Shown: positions 50,646 through 60,846, counted from the stretch's first letter. The stretch is DNA of 64,000 nucleotides from Limnochorda pilosa (GCF_001544015.1 NZ_AP014924.1:992001-1056000); one strand, 5' to 3'. The notes: generated from the sequence alone by a model not told the origin. A program made the numbers and translations.

Positions 50646-50955
50646 CGGGACCTTCCTTTCCTGCGCACGGGCTGCGCTCGGTGCACTCATCCCCGGGCAT
50701 CGGGGCAGCCTCCCGGCCCGGCAGCCACACGGCGCGGATCACGCGCAGGCAGAGGCGCCCCCCGCGGCGAACTCGGTACCTGCGCGCCACTACACCTCGA
50801 GGGCGGGCGCCGGCGTACCATGGAGTGCTCGCCCTCTTCTTCCCTCTTTGACCCCGGCGCACGCCGCCGGCACCTCAGGGGTGCCGGGGCGCAACCGAGC
50901 TGAGGCGAGCAGAGTCCAGGTGAGGCGACCCATCCTGGCGAGGAGTGTGGACCTC

Positions 50956-52374
50956 ATGCCTCATGTGGACCTGTCGCGACTGGACGAACCCCTGGCCTGG
51001 GCGGAACCGTACCGGGCCAAGATGGTGGAGCCGATCCCCGTCACCCGCAGGGCCGAACGCGAGCGCTTCATCGCGGAGGCCGGCTACAACCCCTTCCGCC
51101 TGCGGGCGGAGCAGGTCAGCATCGACCTCCTCACCGATTCGGGCACGGCCGCCATGAGCGACGCCCAGTGGTCCGCCCTGATGCTGGGCGACGAGTCGTA
51201 CGCCGGCTCCCGGAGCTTCTACCGGCTACGGGACGCGGTGCGGGACGTCCTGGGCTTCGACCACGTCCTTCCCGCCCACCAGGGCCGGGCGGCCGAGAAC
51301 GTCCTCTTCCACACGCTGGTGCAGCCGGGGCAGGTGGTGCCCAACAACATGCACTTCGACACCACCAAGGCCCACGTCCAGAACCGGCACGCCCGCCCCG
51401 TGGACCTGGGGATCCCCGATGGCCGGGATCCCCAGAGCACCCACCCCTTCAAGGGGAACATGGACGTGGCCGCCCTGGAGGTGCTGCTGGAGGAAGAGGG
51501 GCCGACCGCGCCCCTGGTCATGCTCACCGTCACCTGCAACAACAACGGCGGCCAGCCCGTCTCCATGGAGAACATCCGGCGGGTGAGCGAGGTGGCCCAC
51601 CGGCACGGCGCCCTGCTCTTCTTTGACGCCGCCCGCTTCGCCGAGAACGCCTACCTCATCCAGCAGCGGGAACCAGGGTACCGGGACGTGCCGCTCTCCG
51701 AGATCGTCCATGAGATGATGAGCCATGCCGACGGCTGCACCATGAGCGCCAAGAAGGACGGCCTGGTGAACATGGGCGGCTTCGTCGCCTTCCGGGACGA
51801 GACCCTCTACCGGCAGGCCTCCTCCTTCGCCATCCTCTACGAGGGCTTCGTCACCTACGGGGGCATGTCGGGGCGGGACCTGGACGCTCTGGCCGCCGGC
51901 CTGCGGGAGGTGCTGGACGAGGCGTACCTGTCCAGCCGGGTGGGGCAGGTGCGGTACCTGTGGGAGCAGCTCGACGGGCTCGGCATCCCGCTGGTGGCGC
52001 CTGCCGGCGGCCACGGGGTCTACGTGGACGCGGCCCGCTTCCTCCCCCACTTCGGCCGCGACGACCTGCCCGGCTGGGCCCTCTCGGTCGCCCTCTACGA
52101 GGAGGCCGGGGTGCGGGCGACCGAGATCGGCACGGTCCTGGCCGGCCGGGACCCCGAGACGGGCGAGCACGACTACCCCGCCCAGGAGCTCCTGCGGCTC
52201 GCCATCCCCCGTCGGGTCTACAGCTTCCGCCACATGGACGTGGTGGCCGAGGGGCTCCGCCGGGTCTGGGAGCGGCGGGAGAGCCTGCCCGCCTACCGCT
52301 TCTCCTACGAACCGCCCGTGCTCCGGCACTTCACGGCCACCTTCGAGCCGCATCCGGTGGCGGTGCACCCGTAG
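50956..52374 (+). CDS. Tryptophanase/tyrosine phenol-lyase family beta-eliminating lyase, tryptophanase-like
   Basis: 472 aa, GAGGAG upstream. Releases indole (or phenol), pyruvate and ammonia. PLP Lys267 in TMSAKKDGLVNMGG; DSGTAAMSD, GDESYAGS, PAHQGRAAENVL and FFDAARFAENAYLIQQREPGY are family blocks. At the substrate-selective site it has GVRATEIGTVLAGRD, where tyrosine phenol-lyases carry Arg (SMERG), so tryptophan is the likelier substrate. No tnaC leader or permease is adjacent. Confidence 0.88.
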   Translation: MPHVDLSRLDEPLAWAEPYRAKMVEPIPVTRRAERERFIAEAGYNPFRLRAEQVSIDLLTDSGTAAMSDAQWSALMLGDESYAGSRSFYRLRDAVRDVLGFDHVLPAHQGRAAENVLFHTLVQPGQVVPNNMHFDTTKAHVQNRHARPVDLGIPDGRDPQSTHPFKGNMDVAALEVLLEEEGPTAPLVMLTVTCNNNGGQPVSMENIRRVSEVAHRHGALLFFDAARFAENAYLIQQREPGYRDVPLSEIVHEMMSHADGCTMSAKKDGLVNMGGFVAFRDETLYRQASSFAILYEGFVTYGGMSGRDLDALAAGLREVLDEAYLSSRVGQVRYLWEQLDGLGIPLVAPAGGHGVYVDAARFLPHFGRDDLPGWALSVALYEEAGVRATEIGTVLAGRDPETGEHDYPAQELLRLAIPRRVYSFRHMDVVAEGLRRVWERRESLPAYRFSYEPPVLRHFTATFEPHPVAVHP

Positions 52375-52436
52375 CGGTCGGACCGCTCCCTCGCGCGCCG
52401 TCGCGGGAGGATCGGAAAGCGATATCGGACCACACG

Positions 52437-52575
52437 ACGAGCGAGGCGACACCGATCGGGCTCTCGTGGACCATGCCCGCGCCCACGGGTTCACCCGCAC
52501 CGGACAGCCGCGCGAGCGCTACCTTTCCGATCCCGGGACCGTCGCCGAGCAGCACTCCGGAACGAGCGAGGTAGC
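52437..52575 (+). pseudogene. GyrI-like effector-binding domain, C-terminal fragment
   Basis: The frame reads DRALVDHARAHGFTRTGQPRERYLSDPGTVAEQ, the characteristic end of AraC-effector/GyrI-like domains. Nothing upstream continues it, so it is a leftover of a regulator gene. Confidence 0.55.
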
Positions 52576-52739
52576 GGCGGCCCCCGCACGGGGCCGTCCT
52601 GCCTCGCGGCGGGCTGGAGGACCGCGGGAGAGCGGTGGGGCCTTGAAGGTCAAGGCCCAGCATCAAGAAGCCCCAGATCACCTAGGTGCCCCGCTGGCTG
52701 CAACCGCTGGGCCGCCCTGAGACGATGCCACCGGGTCCG

Positions 52740-53219
52740 TCATCTCGCGGGCCCGGGCGACGACTCAGGGACGGCCCCCTGCGCGGGGTCGTTCTGCCTC
52801 TCGGCGCGCCGGCAGGCCACCAGGAGCAGCGTCATCGCTGTGAAGGCCACCCAGGCCAGGAACGGCAGGGTGACGAAACCGAGCCAGTTGACGTACTGCA
52901 CCGAGCACGGCACCCCCGCCGCGCAGAAGGCGTCGGACTCCAGGGCCGGAACCTTCTGAAGGAGGAAGTGGTAGAGCGACGTGAGCCCGCCCAGCACGGT
53001 GAGCGGCAGGACGTAGTCGACGACGCCCCGGTCCCGCCGGAGGCTGGCCAGTCCCAGGATGAGCACCAGCGGGAACATGAAGATCCGCTCCACCCAGCAC
53101 AGGGTGCACGGCAGGAACTGCCGCACCTCACTCGCGTAGATGCTGCCGGCCGTGGCCACCAGCGCGATCAGCCACGCCAAGGTAAGGCCGTGGCGTTCCA
53201 GCCAAGGCATGAGAGCCAT
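52740..53219 (-). CDS. Disulfide bond formation protein, DsbB/BdbC family
   Basis: 159 aa, four transmembrane helices. The first periplasmic CxxC is LPCTLCWVERIFMFPL and the second Cys pair is in AFCAAGVPCSVQYVNWLGFVTLPFLA, so both redox pairs are present. It reoxidises a DsbA/BdbD partner using quinone. No thioredoxin-like partner is adjacent. It starts 19 nt after the MFS gene and may share its transcript. Confidence 0.92.
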   Translation of the reverse strand: MALMPWLERHGLTLAWLIALVATAGSIYASEVRQFLPCTLCWVERIFMFPLVLILGLASLRRDRGVVDYVLPLTVLGGLTSLYHFLLQKVPALESDAFCAAGVPCSVQYVNWLGFVTLPFLAWVAFTAMTLLLVACRRAERQNDPAQGAVPESSPGPAR

Positions 53220-53237
53220 CCTCCTTTCCTCCGGCTC

Positions 53238-54422
53238 CTACTCCGGGTGAAGGGCCGGCCCCGCGACCGCCGGCTGGCGCCGGGCCACGGCCGCGGCCAC
53301 CCCCGCGAGCAGGGCCAAGCAGACGGGAATGAGCCGCATCCCCCAGGCAAGCCCGAAACCGTCTGCAACGAGCCCGATCACCTCCGGCGACACGAGCCCG
53401 CCCAGGCCGCTGGCCACGGTGAGGGCGCCGGCGATGGGCCCGGCGAGCTGGGGGCCTTCGTCCATGGCAAGACCCATCAGGGTGGGGAAAGCGCCGGCCA
53501 GAAGCACGCCCAGGGCCACACCGAGGACCATCAGGGCCATTGGAGGCCACTCAAACGTGAGGCCCAGCGCCACCGCCGCCGCGCCTGCAGAAGCCCACAC
53601 CAGCACCGACCCGGGTCGGAAGCGAAGGAGCAGGCGGCTCATCACCAGCCGGCCCGCCAGCAAGCCCAGCCAGAAACCCGAGAGGGTACGGCCGGCCGCC
53701 AGGATCTCCAGGCCGCGCTCGACGGTCAGGTAGGTGACGAACCAGTGGACCATACCCCAGACGGTCGCCCCTTCGAGCAGCGCGCCCATCAGGAAGGGCC
53801 GCATCCCCTGCCGGCGAAGCAGGTCTCCGTAACCGGGGGCGCGGGTCGGACCTTCAAGGGCCGCCTGGAGCTCGATGGGCCGCAGCGCCACCGCCACTGC
53901 CAGGGCCAGGGCGACGGGGACCACCGACAGGCCGAAGACCGGCCGCCATCCCCCGACCGCCACCAGCACCGCCGAAGCCACCAGCGGCCCCACGATGCCC
54001 CCGAGGCCGAAGAAGACGTTGAGCAGGTTCAGCGACGCGGCGCGGCGGTCGGGGTGGATCTCGCCCGTCAGGGCGGTGACCGTGGTCGTCAGCACGCCGC
54101 CTGCAGAGCCCGCCCCGGCCACGGCCACCAGGAGCAATGGGTAGACCGGGGACCGCCAGGCCAGCGCGAAGCTCGCGAGCAACCCGGCGGCGGCAGCGAC
54201 CAGGATCCTTCGCCGATCAGCCCGGGCGGTCGCCGCCCCACCCGCAAGCGAGCCGGCCATGAACCCCGCCGATGACGCGGCGAAGAGCATGCCGCCCGCG
54301 CCGAAGGACAGACCGAAGGTCTCCAGCACGCTGGGGAGCACCGGGCTGAGCAGCGACGAGGCATAACCCCAGAGGAAGACGACACCATGGAAGAAGAGGA
54401 CCCGCCCGACCCGGTGTGGCAC
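53238..54422 (-). CDS. MFS transporter
   Basis: 394 aa from the GTG at 54422. Twelve helices with ARADRRRILVAAAAG as the loop 2-3 motif and GEIHPDRRAASLNLLNVFFGLGGIVGPL in helix 5. Related to the FucP/YfkF-like or set-type exporters; substrate not predictable. A longer upstream frame exists but lacks a ribosome site and is very Ala/Arg-rich. Confidence 0.85.
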   Translation of the reverse strand: MPHRVGRVLFFHGVVFLWGYASSLLSPVLPSVLETFGLSFGAGGMLFAASSAGFMAGSLAGGAATARADRRRILVAAAAGLLASFALAWRSPVYPLLLVAVAGAGSAGGVLTTTVTALTGEIHPDRRAASLNLLNVFFGLGGIVGPLVASAVLVAVGGWRPVFGLSVVPVALALAVAVALRPIELQAALEGPTRAPGYGDLLRRQGMRPFLMGALLEGATVWGMVHWFVTYLTVERGLEILAAGRTLSGFWLGLLAGRLVMSRLLLRFRPGSVLVWASAGAAAVALGLTFEWPPMALMVLGVALGVLLAGAFPTLMGLAMDEGPQLAGPIAGALTVASGLGGLVSPEVIGLVADGFGLAWGMRLIPVCLALLAGVAAAVARRQPAVAGPALHPE

Positions 54423-54631
54423 GCGGACGCCCCCGCCTCGGCATGATCGGGATGCAGGCTCAGCGGCGCCGGCCTCGACGCCGGCCCGGCGCGCGAAGGC
54501 CGCCCCCGGAACGTTCGCACTCGGGGACGGCCTCACCTGCAACGGCGTGCCGTCGACCCCCACTCCCTGGGGCGCCCCAGGACGCCATCGCCTTGGAGCA
54601 CCCCCGGCAACCGCCGTCAGGACTCCCGGGT

Positions 54632-56059
54632 CTAGAACTGCTCCCGCTCGGTCGATCCGGTGAGGGCCGTGGTGGACGTCTCGCCGGCCGAGACGGTCAG
54701 GGCCACCTGGTCGAAGTAACCGGCGCCCGCTTCCCACTGGTGCCGCACTGCCGTGTAGCCGTCCCGCTGCCGGGCGAACTCCTGCTGCTGGAGGCGGACG
54801 TAGGCCGTCATGCCTTCGTTCCGGTAGGCAGCAGCCAGGTCGTAGGCGTGGAAGTTCACCAGGTGCCAGCCGGCCAGGGTGATGAACTGGAAGCGGTACC
54901 CCATGGCGGCCAGCTCCTGCTGGAAGCCGGCGATGGCCCCGGGGTCCAGGTTGGCCTCCCAGTTGAAGGAAGGCGAGCAGTTGTACGCCAAGAGCTTGCC
55001 AGGGTAGCGGGCGTGGATGGCCTCGGCGAAGGCCCTGGCCTGCTCCAGATCGGGCCGGGCCGTCTCGAACCAGAGCATGTCGGCATAGGGGGCGTACTCG
55101 AGCGACCGGGCGATGGCACTCTCGAGGACGCCCCGCACCACGTGGTACCCTTCGACCGTGCGCTCGCCCGTCAGGAACCGCTGGTCGCGGGGATCCACGT
55201 CGCTGGTGAGGAGGGTGGCGCTCAGAGCGTCGGTGCGGGCGACGAGCACCGTGGGCACGTCCTGCACGTCCGCCGCCAGCCGGGCCGCCTTCAGCGTCCG
55301 GATGAACTGGCCCGTGGGCACCAGCACCTTGCCGCCCATGTGCCCGCACTTCTTTTCGGCAGCAAGCTGGTCTTCGAAGTGGACGCCCGCCGCCCCGGCC
55401 TCGATCATGCTCCGCATCAGCTCAAAGGCGTGGATGGTGCCGCCGAAGCCCGCCTCCGCGTCGGCCAGGATGGGCACCAGCCAGCGGGAGGCCCGGCCGT
55501 CCTCGGGGGTCGTTCGCGCGCTCGCCTCCGGACCCCCGGCGGAATGGCCGTTGGAGGTGGAAGGGTGAACCCCGTTGCCGTTGGACCCCGGCGCCTGCCC
55601 TTGGTCGACGACCTCGCCCGGAGACGCCCCACGCCCGGCCGTCTCGCTCCACTCGACCTGGTCGGCCCGGAGCAATGCGCTGTTCAGGCGCCGGACCAGG
55701 GCGGGGACGCTGTCGGAGGGGTAGAGGCTCTGGTCGGGGTAGGTCTGGCCAGCCAGGTTGGCGTCCGCGGCCACCTGCCAGCCGCTCACGTAGATGGCTT
55801 TCAGACCCGCCCGTACCATCTGGACGGCCTGGGCGCCCGTCTCGGCCCCGAAGGTGGCCACGTAGGGCTCCTCATGCAGCAGCCGCCAGAGGCGCTCGGC
55901 CCCAAGCCGGGCCAGCGTGTGCTCGATCCCCACCGAGCCCCGCAGCCGGACCACGTCCTGGGCGCCATACTCCCGCCGGATGCCGCTCCACCGCTCGTGG
56001 GCGGCCCACCGTCGTTCCAGGTCCCGCACCTGCTCTTCGAAGGTCTCGCTCGCGGTCAC
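54632..56059 (-). CDS. aceA: Isocitrate lyase
   Basis: 475 aa from the GTG at 56059 (GGGAGG upstream). Cleaves isocitrate to glyoxylate and succinate. Signature KKCGH at 236-240, [22 protein letters not shown], and [10 protein letters not shown]. Residues ~138-192 form a Gly/Ser/Asn/Pro-rich low-complexity insert ([20 protein letters not shown]) where other isocitrate lyases have a tight loop of about ten residues. No malate synthase is in the window. Confidence 0.93.
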   Translation of the reverse strand: MTASETFEEQVRDLERRWAAHERWSGIRREYGAQDVVRLRGSVGIEHTLARLGAERLWRLLHEEPYVATFGAETGAQAVQMVRAGLKAIYVSGWQVAADANLAGQTYPDQSLYPSDSVPALVRRLNSALLRADQVEWSETAGRGASPGEVVDQGQAPGSNGNGVHPSTSNGHSAGGPEASARTTPEDGRASRWLVPILADAEAGFGGTIHAFELMRSMIEAGAAGVHFEDQLAAEKKCGHMGGKVLVPTGQFIRTLKAARLAADVQDVPTVLVARTDALSATLLTSDVDPRDQRFLTGERTVEGYHVVRGVLESAIARSLEYAPYADMLWFETARPDLEQARAFAEAIHARYPGKLLAYNCSPSFNWEANLDPGAIAGFQQELAAMGYRFQFITLAGWHLVNFHAYDLAAAYRNEGMTAYVRLQQQEFARQRDGYTAVRHQWEAGAGYFDQVALTVSAGETSTTALTGSTEREQF

Positions 56060-56433
56060 GCGCCATACCTCCCTGTGCTGGACCGCGCCGGCCTCCTCAG
56101 GCCGGCGCCGGGCCATGTCGTCACGTCGCGTCGCCGATGTCGGGCTTCAAGTACACGGTATGCGAGGACGAATTTTCCGTGTATACAATGTTGCGCTCAG
56201 TCTAATCGCGCGCGTTAGCGCCCGTCAAGCGAACAGAGGCTCGTCGATGCCCCGGAATGCGGATCACGCGACGCGCGAGGTCACGTCCGGCGCACGAACG
56301 GGCGCCGGGCGGTCCCGATCTGCTTCACCGGGCGCTGGAACCGGCGCTGGAAGCAAAGGACCGGGGCCCGCGGGATCACCCGCGGGGCCCGGTCCAAGGC
56401 CGGCGCGTCCTGGACGGCCGGTGGTCGGCGGGC
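56060..56433. other. Upstream region of aceA
   Basis: About 370 nt between aceA and the binding-protein gene. AATTTTCCGTGTATACAATGTTGC around 56,170-56,200 is AT-rich for this genome and may hold a promoter; GGGGCCCGCGG/CCGCGGGGCC near 56,365-56,392 is an inverted repeat that could terminate the binding-protein transcript. Confidence 0.4.
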
Positions 56434-57501
56434 CTACCGGTCCGCCTCCCCGTACGGTCCCAGGATCTCCACCGCGTTCTGGGCCAGAGAGAGGTCGATC
56501 ACCTTGGAGAGGTCCACGTCGCCCACCAGGGCGCCGTTCGCCTTGTAGAACTCGTACTGGCGGTTGATGTCGTCCACGTACACGCCGCCGTCGGGATCGA
56601 GCCCCGGCGGGTTCACCCTGGACCACATCTCCTTCTCTTTCAACGGTGTGTAGCGGGTCATGATGTCGACGACGGCCTCCCGATCCCCCACGCCCCTGAC
56701 GAAGACGTCGTTGAAGTCCCGCAGGCCCTTCAGGTAGGCGAGCATGAACCGCAGCGCCACGTCGTGGTTGGCCACGAACCGGGGTGATCCCAGCACGACG
56801 GCCGCCTGCGCCCGGGGCAGGTACTCCGTGGTGTCGTTGAAGCGCTCGATGATTCCCTGCTCCACCCCGCGGGTGATGAAGGGCTCGATCTCCATGGCCA
56901 CGTCCACCGAGCCGCTGGCCAGGGCGGCCAGGATCTGGGCGAAGTCCTGGATCACCACCACCTTCACGTCCTGCTCGGTGAGACCGCCCGCTTCCAGGGC
57001 CTTCACCGTCATGTACTGGTCCACGCTGTCCGCGGACGAGTAGGAAACCGTGAGCCCCTTCATCTGCTCGTAGCTTCGGATCTGGCCCGAAAGCCCCTTC
57101 CGGATCACCAGGGTGAAGTACGAGCGGCCCGGCAGGTCGTGGCCCTTGTCGGAGATGATGCGCACGTCGAATCCCTGTGCCACCGCGTTGAAGAGGGCGG
57201 CGGAGGTGATGCCGCCCGCCACGTCCAGCTGCCCCGCCGCCACTGCCGGCAGCATGTCGTCGGAGTTGATGAAGCTGACCCACTCCACGTCGATGTTGTA
57301 CTGCTTGAAGTAGCCCCGGGCGTCGGCGATGTAGAAGCCTGCGCCGCTGGCCGCCCCGTCCTCGGCGATCCGAACCGTCACGGGCTCAGGCAGCGGGTCC
57401 AGGTCCCCAGAGGACGGCGAATCCTGGGCCACCGCCGCCCATCCGCTCCCCAGGAAAACGAGGGCCCACATCAGCAGGCATGCCATGAGTCTCTTGCGCA
57501 C
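56434..57501 (-). CDS. ABC transporter substrate-binding protein, SsuA/TauA/NMT1 type
   Basis: 355 aa with a signal peptide (MRKRLMACLLMWALVFLGSGWAAVAQ). EDGAASGAGFYIADARGYFKQYNIDVEWVSFINSDDMLPAVAAGQLDVAGG is the NMT1/SsuA start; later VDVAMEIEPFITRGVEQG. Ligands in this family are sulfonates, taurine, nitrate or thiamine precursors; cannot be narrowed. The ATPase upstream is truncated and no permease is present, so uptake is probably lost. Confidence 0.87.
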   Translation of the reverse strand: MRKRLMACLLMWALVFLGSGWAAVAQDSPSSGDLDPLPEPVTVRIAEDGAASGAGFYIADARGYFKQYNIDVEWVSFINSDDMLPAVAAGQLDVAGGITSAALFNAVAQGFDVRIISDKGHDLPGRSYFTLVIRKGLSGQIRSYEQMKGLTVSYSSADSVDQYMTVKALEAGGLTEQDVKVVVIQDFAQILAALASGSVDVAMEIEPFITRGVEQGIIERFNDTTEYLPRAQAAVVLGSPRFVANHDVALRFMLAYLKGLRDFNDVFVRGVGDREAVVDIMTRYTPLKEKEMWSRVNPPGLDPDGGVYVDDINRQYEFYKANGALVGDVDLSKVIDLSLAQNAVEILGPYGEADR

Positions 57502-57612
57502 GCGTCACTCCCCCTTCTCCAGGTTCCGGCAAACCCTATGCGCCCGCACCCCGCCTCAGGCCAGGCCCTGGCTTGCCCGTCGCGCCCTGCGGGCCGTGCG
57601 GCGTGGATTCGG

Positions 57613-57932
57613 TCACGCCATCCGGTTCCGTGCGCCCGAGACCTCCTCGCGCAGGTGCTGCCAGATGCGCACGAAGAGCTCCGCGGCCGCGGGGTCGGCA
57701 CGGAGCCCTTCCACGCTTCGGGGTCGCGGCAAGGGCACGGGCATGTCCTCGGCCACCCTTCCGGGGCGGGCGGTCATCAGCACCAGGCGATCGCCCAGGA
57801 GGATGGCCTCGTCGATGCTGTGGGTGACGTAGACCACGGTGCGGCGGTTCTCCCCCCAGATCCGCAGGAGCTCCTCCTGGAGCAGGAACGTGTTCTGCTC
57901 GTCCAGGGCCGAGAAGGGTTCGTCCATGAGCC
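57613..57932 (-). pseudogene. ABC transporter ATPase (SsuB/TauB-like), C-terminal fragment
   Basis: Begins inside Walker B (LMDEPFSALDEQNTFLLQEELLRIWGENRRTVVYVTHSIDEAILLGDRLVLMTARPG) and runs to a natural stop. Walker A and the signature are missing, replaced by an IS110 fragment. Partner of the following binding protein. Confidence 0.85.
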
Positions 57933-58298
57933 GTGTCCTTCGGGTCCGTCTTGCTCGGGCTGTTGTCACGGTCCTCCTTGTGACGCTTGGTGATTATCGG
58001 GTTGACCAGCACCACGGTGTAGCCCCTGCCGACCAGCCAGTAGGCCAGCGGCTTCCAGTAGTGGCCGGTGGGCTCCATCCCGATGATCACCCTCTTCGCG
58101 CCGATTTCTGCTTGCCGGCGCAGGAGCCGGCTCTCCAGGCGGCGAAACCCTTCGTCGCCGTTGTGGAACTTGAACGGCTCCTCGACGGTTCGCCCCACCT
58201 GATCGATGATGCGTGCGTAGTGGGTCTTCTTGGCCACCTCCACCGCCACGATCAGGGTGTTGGAACGAACGAGCGTGATCTTCTCATCGGTTTTCACT
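57933..58298 (-). pseudogene. IS110-family transposase, N-terminal fragment
   Basis: KTDEKITLVRSNTLIVAVEVAKKTHYARIIDQ (first Asp of DEDD replaced in this position by Glu), VIIGMEPTGHYWKPLAYWL, VNPIITKRHKEDRDNSPSKTDPKD are the IS110 RuvC-like half. It is cut right after TDPKD and fused out of frame context to the ATPase fragment. The C-terminal Tnp_20 domain is absent. Confidence 0.85.
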
Positions 58299-58379
58299 GT
58301 GAGGGCCTCCCGGTGCTGGTTTGGCTGTCGCTTCCAGATTAGCCGGTGGGTCCTCACTTCTTCAACTTCCCCCATCAAA

Positions 58380-58629
58380 CCTCACAGGACTGCTCGGGTA
58401 CGTCGAGAACACCGTGCCTGACGATGGCCCCATCGCGGCCATGAAGCGCTTCCACCGAACCTACCTCGACGGGTACATGCAGCGGGTGCCAGAGGGATGG
58501 GCCGAGTACCAGCGGTGGCTGCCGATCGTGGCCGCTGCCCGGCTGTCCGATGGCATCGTGGAGCAGCAGGAGTGGCTTCTCGAGCAGGTCCGCTCAGGAT
58601 TGGCCGCCTCGGAGCCCCCGCCTGCGTGA
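58380..58629 (+). pseudogene. C-terminal fragment of an unidentified enzyme
   Basis: Plus-strand frame LLGYVENTVPDDGPIAAMKRFHRTYLDGYMQRVPEGWAEYQRWLPIVAAARLSDGIVEQQEWLLEQVRSGL. Helical, with the look of the last ~80 residues of an aminoglycoside-phosphotransferase-like protein. The 5' end was removed where the IS110 remnant begins. Confidence 0.45.
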
Positions 58630-59042
58630 CCCGATAGCGGCCAGCCCCGAACCGGAGGGCCTGAGTGAGCCGATCCTCCTCGCTGACAACCTGGTGAGAG
58701 GAGAGCAGCCATGATACGATCCATGGTCGGATGTAGGGAGGAACGGCTACTCTCCCGTCGAATTCTAAAAGCTTATGAGATTAGCTGCTCCGCTCCCTGG
58801 GATAGGGACTTGCCATGCCGATGGGGTCCAAGAGGCGATTGATCCAACCAGGCGATAGACCCCGTGGACCATACAGCCACAGCGCCGGTCACAACTCGAG
58901 CAACAACCGCAGAGACGACCCCAACAAGAACCAAGGCGACGAGCCCAGGCTTGATCGGCTGGGATGGGCGCTGCCTTCTCGTCACTACAGGTCGGACCGA
59001 AGAGAGCAACGGGCAGGCGTATCAGTCTTAAGGAGTTCAGAG
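58630..59042. other. Spacer upstream of the methyltransferase
   Basis: No gene or clear repeat. TAAAAGCTTATGAGATTAG around 58,768 is locally AT-rich. Confidence 0.4.
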
Positions 59043-59819
59043 ATGCGTCCGATGAACTTCTTTCGATACAATAGTGAAGCGGCACGCTATGCCCGGTTTC
59101 GACCCTACTTTCACCCGATGGTGGTGGAGCGTGTTCGAAAGCGGCTAGAACTCGACGAGCCGCTGGAGCATGCCTTGGATGTAGGGTGTGGGACCGGACA
59201 ATCTGCTGTGGCCTTGAAGCCGATCGCACGATCCATCACAGGCGTCGATAGCTCGCGTTCCATGCTTGAGGAGGCGCTGTCCGACGAGTGCGTTCGGTAC
59301 GTGGAAGCTCCGGCGGAGGACCTTCCATTTCGCGACGAGTCATATGAGCTGGTTACGGTCTCCTTGGCCCTCCACTGGTTCGAGCGTGCCAAATTCTTGT
59401 TCGAGGCAGCCCGGGTTCTCAAGAACAACGGCTGGCTAGTGATCTACGACAACTGGTTCAGCGGCGTGATGAGAGAGAACCCAAAGTTCCTGGGGTGGGT
59501 GAAAGAGGTTTACCTTCACCGGTATCCAGCTCCGCCACGCGACTCCCGTCCGATTGACGCCGAGGAGGCGGGTAAGTACGGCTTCCGACTTCTGGAGGAC
59601 GAGAGGTACGAAAATGAGGTTGCATTCACAGTAGAGGAATTGGCGGCTTATCTCAGCACTCAAACGAATGTGGTTGGTGCCGTGGAGGCAGGCTCGGAGG
59701 CGCTGGAGTCCGTGCTCGACTGGTTGATGGATCAACTTCGGCCGATGTTTCCGAGAGCTTCGGCCACGTTTGTGTTTCGGGGACGGATATGGTACTTGCA
59801 GAAATCTGGATCATCGTAG
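59043..59819 (+). CDS. Class I SAM-dependent methyltransferase
   Basis: 258 aa; ATG 8 nt after AAGGAG. Motif I HALDVGCGTGQSAVAL, motif II VDSSRSMLEEA, post-I VRYVEAPAEDLPFRDESYELVTVSLALHWFERAKF, then EAARVLKNNGWLVIYDNW: the Methyltransf_11 (UbiE/Tam-like) pattern. Substrate unknown. A decayed attC follows on the same strand, so it may be an old cassette gene. Confidence 0.88.
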   Translation: MRPMNFFRYNSEAARYARFRPYFHPMVVERVRKRLELDEPLEHALDVGCGTGQSAVALKPIARSITGVDSSRSMLEEALSDECVRYVEAPAEDLPFRDESYELVTVSLALHWFERAKFLFEAARVLKNNGWLVIYDNWFSGVMRENPKFLGWVKEVYLHRYPAPPRDSRPIDAEEAGKYGFRLLEDERYENEVAFTVEELAAYLSTQTNVVGAVEAGSEALESVLDWLMDQLRPMFPRASATFVFRGRIWYLQKSGSS

Positions 59820-59837
59820 CCGACTGACGGAGTCAAC

Positions 59838-59953
59838 GCCTGACAAGCGTATTCACTGGACGCGCAGAAGACTGGGTGCCCGGGTCGCGGCCCGGTGTCG
59901 CGCCGCCAGTACGCCGGGCCGCTGGATGGCCAAGGACATGAGCGAGGTTAGGG
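59838..59953 (+). repeat. Degenerate attC, plus-strand orientation
   Basis: GCCTGACAAGCGTATTCACT and GGACGCGC match the AAGCGTATGCAGCGGACGCC half of local attC sites; GGGCCGCTGGATGG and GTTAGGG (59,947-59,953) are the other half. Follows the methyltransferase gene. Confidence 0.55.
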
Positions 59954-60028
59954 ATTGACCGCCACCGCGCAGCCGCGAGGGCGTTGGCTGTATGAACGTC
60001 ATTGGAAAGGCGTGGAGGTTTGACGGAC

Positions 60029-60667
60029 ATGTACGTTCCCAAGCGTTTTGCCGAGACACGGCTGGAGGCCTTACAGGAACTCATTGGCTCATGTCCCTTC
60101 GGGACGTTGATTACGATGACGACACAAGGGCTCGAGGCAAACCACATTCCTTTTGTACTGAAGGCCGACCCTGGTCCATACGGGGCTTTGCAAGGTCATG
60201 TTGCGCAAGCGAATTCTCAGTGGAAGGACTTCGACCCTGACGTGGAAGCCCTAGTCGTATTTCAAGGTCCGCAGGCGTACATTTCGCCTTCATGGTATCC
60301 GACAATACAAGAGACCGGCAAGGTCGTCCCGACCTGGAACTACATGGTCGTTCACGCGTATGGCAAGCTCCGGGTCATACAGGATCAGGATTGGCTCCAG
60401 AGACACGTCGAAGAGCTGACAGATCAACAGGAACGGAGACGCGAGGAGCCGTGGCACGTCTCTGACGCACCACCCGAGTTCACGACGAAGTTGATGCATG
60501 CCATCGTTGGAGTTGAGATCCACGTGTCACGGCTCGTGGGCAAGTGGAAGCTTGGTCAGAATCGGTCGATCGAGGATCAGATGGGCCTGATGAAGGGCTT
60601 GAGTATGGAAGATGACGCGGATGCGCTGTCCATGGCTCGGTATTTGAGAGAGCACGAGCGGGGTTGA
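60029..60667 (+). CDS. FMN-binding PaiB-family protein
   Basis: 212 aa; ATG at 60029 after GTGGAGG. MYVPKRFAETRLEALQELIGSCPFGTLIT, LEANHIPFVL, GALQGHVAQANSQWKDF, VFQGPQAYISPSWYPTIQETGKVVPTWNYMVVHAYGKLRV, and a C-terminal GVEIHVSRLVGKWKLGQNR are all PaiB hallmarks. In Bacillus PaiB represses sporulation and protease genes; here no paiA is adjacent. Confidence 0.92.
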   Translation: MYVPKRFAETRLEALQELIGSCPFGTLITMTTQGLEANHIPFVLKADPGPYGALQGHVAQANSQWKDFDPDVEALVVFQGPQAYISPSWYPTIQETGKVVPTWNYMVVHAYGKLRVIQDQDWLQRHVEELTDQQERRREEPWHVSDAPPEFTTKLMHAIVGVEIHVSRLVGKWKLGQNRSIEDQMGLMKGLSMEDDADALSMARYLREHERG

Positions 60668-60687
60668 GTAGCTAACGACGCATCGGC

Positions 60688-60780
60688 AGCCAACAGGCGC
60701 ATCCGCGGACGCACGTCGATGGCGAGGTGCTTCGGGCCGTGAGCCGCAAGGGGCGCCGCTGATACGTGGATGCCTTACGC
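60688..60780 (+). repeat. Degenerate attC, plus-strand orientation
   Basis: AGCCAACAGGCGCATCCGCG with GGACGC, then GGGGCGCCGCTGATACGTGG and CCTTACGC, in the order of a plus-strand attC. It follows the PaiB-like gene. Confidence 0.55.
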
Positions 60781-60846
60781 GGGGACGGGCGTGCTTCACG
60801 CTCCGATCCAACACAGGCCGTTGGGCCGAGGAAGGTGTAATCTCTG

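Noticed and set aside
58990-59004. GGTCGGACCGAAGAG, resembling an arm of the ORF-less cassette stem
   Set aside because: No partner arm within 500 nt in either direction and no flanking attC pair; treated as chance.
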